Made by a program: the position numbers and the translations under genes. Positions 5,850-7,199 of a stretch of 7,199 nt of DNA are shown here, piece by piece. The DNA is taken from positions 1 to 7,199 of the forward strand of contig JAGXLK010000108.1 of the NCBI GenBank assembly GCA_018334735.1. Direction: 5' to 3'. This DNA is from Planctomycetota bacterium. GTDB taxonomy: Bacteria > Planctomycetota > Brocadiia > SM23-32. The stretch's first letter is position 1. Every line of letters starts with the position of its first letter. Under the pieces are notes generated by a model. It saw nothing but the letters and a program-made list of their open reading frames with translations, was not told the origin of the DNA and ran no database searches.

Positions 5850-5995
5850 TGGCTCACCGGGACAGCCCGGTGGCGAGCTTCAGGCAATCCCATGTCATCG
5901 AATACTTTCTTTATGTTTTCATGCTGTGCATGGTGCCAGCAGGAGAATCAGAGAAAAACTCTCCGGGCCCGCTTAGTTCTATCGCCGTATTCTGA
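5849..5995 (+). CDS. Possible small ORF, 48 aa with a hydrophobic segment
   Basis: ATG 5849 is preceded at 6-nt spacing by a perfect AGGAGG (5837-5842), the strongest ribosome-binding site in the window. The frame runs 48 codons to TGA 5993. The peptide begins MAHRDSPVASFRQSH, continues with a hydrophobic run VIEYFLYVFMLCMVPAG (residues 16-32), and ends in a polar tail. This could be a short membrane peptide, though one Glu lies in the run. I recognise no family. The ribosome-binding site lies exactly in the loop of a 7-bp hairpin (5830-5836/5843-5849). The stop lies 33 nt before the rlmN start, so it might be a leader peptide. Against: it is short, and the hydrophobic run may be chance in a T-rich stretch. 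Confidence 0.3.
   Translation: MAHRDSPVASFRQSHVIEYFLYVFMLCMVPAGESEKNSPGPLSSIAVF
5852..5878 (+). repeat. Strong GC hairpin within the small ORF
   Basis: CACCGGG (5855-5861) pairs with CCCGGTG (5866-5872) around loop ACAG. GCT 5852-5854 / AGC 5876-5878 extends the stem after a 3-nt bulge. An outer pairing ACATGG 5847-5852 / CCATGT 5890-5895 is possible but uses bases of the neighbouring AGGAGG hairpin, so the two would exclude each other. No T run follows, so it is not an intrinsic terminator. Confidence 0.4.
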
Positions 5996-6000
5996 TAGAA
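5977..6000 (+). repeat. AT-rich inverted repeat upstream of the rlmN ribosome-binding site
   Basis: TTCTATC (5977-5983) and GATAGAA (5994-6000) form a perfect 7-bp stem around a 10-nt loop; wobble pairs to 5974/6003 extend it. It overlaps the TGA at 5993 of the 48-codon ORF and a -10-like TAGAAT (5996-6001, 5 of 6), and ends 14 nt before the rlmN Shine-Dalgarno. No T run follows. It could be an operator or a leader hairpin. Confidence 0.4.
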
Positions 6001-6028
6001 TTGTAGTCGCGTTTGAGGAGACTCGATT

Positions 6029-7096
6029 TTGAGCGACGACACCATGACGGAAGATTCCAGAGAACACATTCTGTGTGTCGATCCCGAAGATCTGGCCGTG
6101 TGGTTCCAGGAACAGGGCGAACCTTCCTACCGGCTCGATCAGGTGTTGAACTGGGTTTACGATAAACGCGTTACGTCGTTTGAAGAAATGACTTCGCTTT
6201 CAAAGGAATTACGCGAAAAACTCGATTCAACATTCCGTATCGGCGGGACGAATGTGATTAACGAGCTTCGCTCTGAGCGGACAACCACCGAAAAACTTGT
6301 CATTCAGCTTCCCGACGGAGCTCAGATCGAAAGCGTGCGGATGGAGGATGAAGGCCGGCCGAGTTTTTGCATCTCCAGCCAGGTCGGGTGTCAGGTCGGA
6401 TGCCGGTTCTGTGCGACCGGCCAGATGGGATTTGTGCGAGATCTTGAAGCATGGGAAATTCTTGGTCAGGTTGTTGAACTGGCCAAACGGCAAGATGGAC
6501 TCGGCAATGTGGTGTTTATGGGGATGGGCGAACCGCTTCTCAATCTGGACAATGTTCTGGAAGCCCTTGACTCTTTGACCGATCCCTGTCGATTCGGGCT
6601 GGGGACGCGCCGGATTACTGTATCGACCGTGGGAATTCCTGAAGGGATCCGCCGGCTTGCCCACGCGACGGCCCGGCCGCGGTTAGCTCTTTCACTTAAC
6701 TCGCCTTTGGAGCAGGAGCGTGACGAGCTGATGCCATACACACGGCGTTTTGAGCTCCGGGATGTGCTGGAGGCCTGTCGCGAGTATCGCGATCGGACCG
6801 GACGTCGGATTTCCCTTGAATATGTTTTGATAGCGGGGGTGAACACCGGTACTCCCAGAGCTCAAAGACTCGTGCAAATTGCGAAGAATCTGGAGGCAAG
6901 GGTGAATTTAATCGCGCTGAATCCCGTTCAAGGCATCGGATATGAATCACCCGAGCGAGAGGAGGTTGAAGAGTTTCGAGAAGTACTGGAAGATGAAAAC
7001 GTGCGTGTGACTCAACGGTATAAACGAGGACGCGACATTGCAGCAGGTTGTGGTCAGCTCGCCACGAAGAAATCCGAAATGGGGGAGGGCGAATGA
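6029..7096 (+). CDS. rlmN: Dual-specificity RNA methyltransferase RlmN (radical SAM)
   Basis: RlmN methylates C2 of A2503 in 23S rRNA and of A37 in certain tRNAs, using two SAM molecules, a [4Fe-4S] cluster and two catalytic cysteines. The protein has 355 residues, normal for the family. The N-terminal accessory domain contains SYRLDQVLNWVYDKRVTSFEEMTSLSK (33-59). The radical SAM motif CQVGCRFC gives cluster ligands Cys121, Cys125 and Cys128. The two methyl-transfer cysteines fit Cys114 (FCISSQVG) and Cys341 (IAAGCGQL). VVFMGMGEPLLN (161-172), RRITVSTVG (194-202), RRISLEYVLIAGVN (259-272) and NLIALNPV (293-300) complete the fold. The usual SLHA is SLNS here. The start is TTG 6029: GAGGAG at 6015-6020 is 8 nt before it, while ATG 6044 is too far. 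The stop overlaps the next start (ATGA). A weak -10 (TAGAAT 5996-6001) may lie just upstream. Confidence 0.96.
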   Translation: MSDDTMTEDSREHILCVDPEDLAVWFQEQGEPSYRLDQVLNWVYDKRVTSFEEMTSLSKELREKLDSTFRIGGTNVINELRSERTTTEKLVIQLPDGAQIESVRMEDEGRPSFCISSQVGCQVGCRFCATGQMGFVRDLEAWEILGQVVELAKRQDGLGNVVFMGMGEPLLNLDNVLEALDSLTDPCRFGLGTRRITVSTVGIPEGIRRLAHATARPRLALSLNSPLEQERDELMPYTRRFELRDVLEACREYRDRTGRRISLEYVLIAGVNTGTPRAQRLVQIAKNLEARVNLIALNPVQGIGYESPEREEVEEFREVLEDENVRVTQRYKRGRDIAAGCGQLATKKSEMGEGE

Positions 7097-7199
7097 ATCA
7101 CCCGCGCGTTAAACTCGTGGTTTTCGATATGGAGGGTTGTCTGACCGACGATCCGACGGTATGGGAAATCATGCACAGGAAGCTGGGAACGTGGAAATC
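7093..7199 (+). CDS. HAD-superfamily phosphatase, N-terminal fragment (runs off window)
   Basis: Only 35 codons are visible. KLVVFDMEGCLTDDPTVWE contains HAD motif I, with nucleophile Asp12 (DxEGxLT; the second acidic residue is Glu14 rather than the commoner Asp, as in ThrH-like phosphoserine phosphatases). The following VWEIMHRKLGTW resembles phosphoserine-phosphatase-like HAD-IB proteins. The substrate cannot be told from this piece. ATG 7093 overlaps the rlmN TGA by 4 bp, and GGGGAGGG (7082-7089) supplies a ribosome-binding site, so translation is probably coupled to rlmN. Confidence 0.85.
   Translation, partial: MNHPRVKLVVFDMEGCLTDDPTVWEIMHRKLGTWK

Noticed and set aside
5647..6032. Two overlapping plus-strand frames of 107-109 codons between mnmG and rlmN
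   Set aside because: They are rich in Arg, Gly, Cys and Trp with no motif and no good ribosome-binding site, and the second runs into rlmN in the wrong frame. They look like frames open by high GC.

Overview
The window reads as bacterial chromosome, densely coded. It carries mnmG, rlmN and a tRNA-His with encoded G-1 and CCA, together with good Shine-Dalgarno sites and sigma70-like promoter hexamers. Two of the enzymes are of types best known from archaea: a hexulose-6-phosphate synthase fused to an RraA-like domain, and a PurO-type IMP cyclohydrolase. MnmG itself argues against an archaeal host. The MnmG wording (for example YDYVPPTQL) loosely suggests the PVC/Bacteroidetes side of the tree, but I cannot name the organism.

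Layout. (1) 1-2245, plus strand: a tight operon of the 3' part of an HPS-RraA fusion, the isomerase hxlB (23-bp overlap), and, 24 bp on, a Rossmann/DUF2520 protein. HPS and PHI are the paired ribulose-monophosphate enzymes: they fix or detoxify formaldehyde in one direction and make pentose phosphate in the other. (2) 2288-3611, minus strand: an unrecognised 93-aa protein with its own promoter, tRNA-His(GTG), and a PurO-type IMP cyclohydrolase. This block converges on the first operon and diverges from mnmG. (3) 3800-5638, plus strand: full-length mnmG (tRNA wobble-uridine modification) with a promoter in the 188-bp divergent gap. (4) 5639-6028: a 390-bp, GC-rich stretch rich in hairpins. It contains a possible 48-codon ORF whose AGGAGG ribosome-binding site sits exactly in a hairpin loop. 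This is the least explained part of the window. (5) 6029-7199, plus strand: rlmN (23S rRNA/tRNA adenosine C2 methylation, radical SAM) from a TTG start, coupled by an ATGA overlap to the 5' end of a HAD-family phosphatase gene that runs off the window.

Functionally, mnmG, rlmN and tRNA-His form a translation/RNA-modification neighbourhood. HPS/PHI and PurO concern pentose phosphate and purine nucleotide supply, but they lie on opposite strands and a link between them is only an inference. I see no mobile element, CRISPR array, integrase or defence gene. Nothing here is clearly a new multi-gene system; the best leads are the mnmG-rlmN intergenic RNA/small ORF and the archaeal-type metabolic genes.
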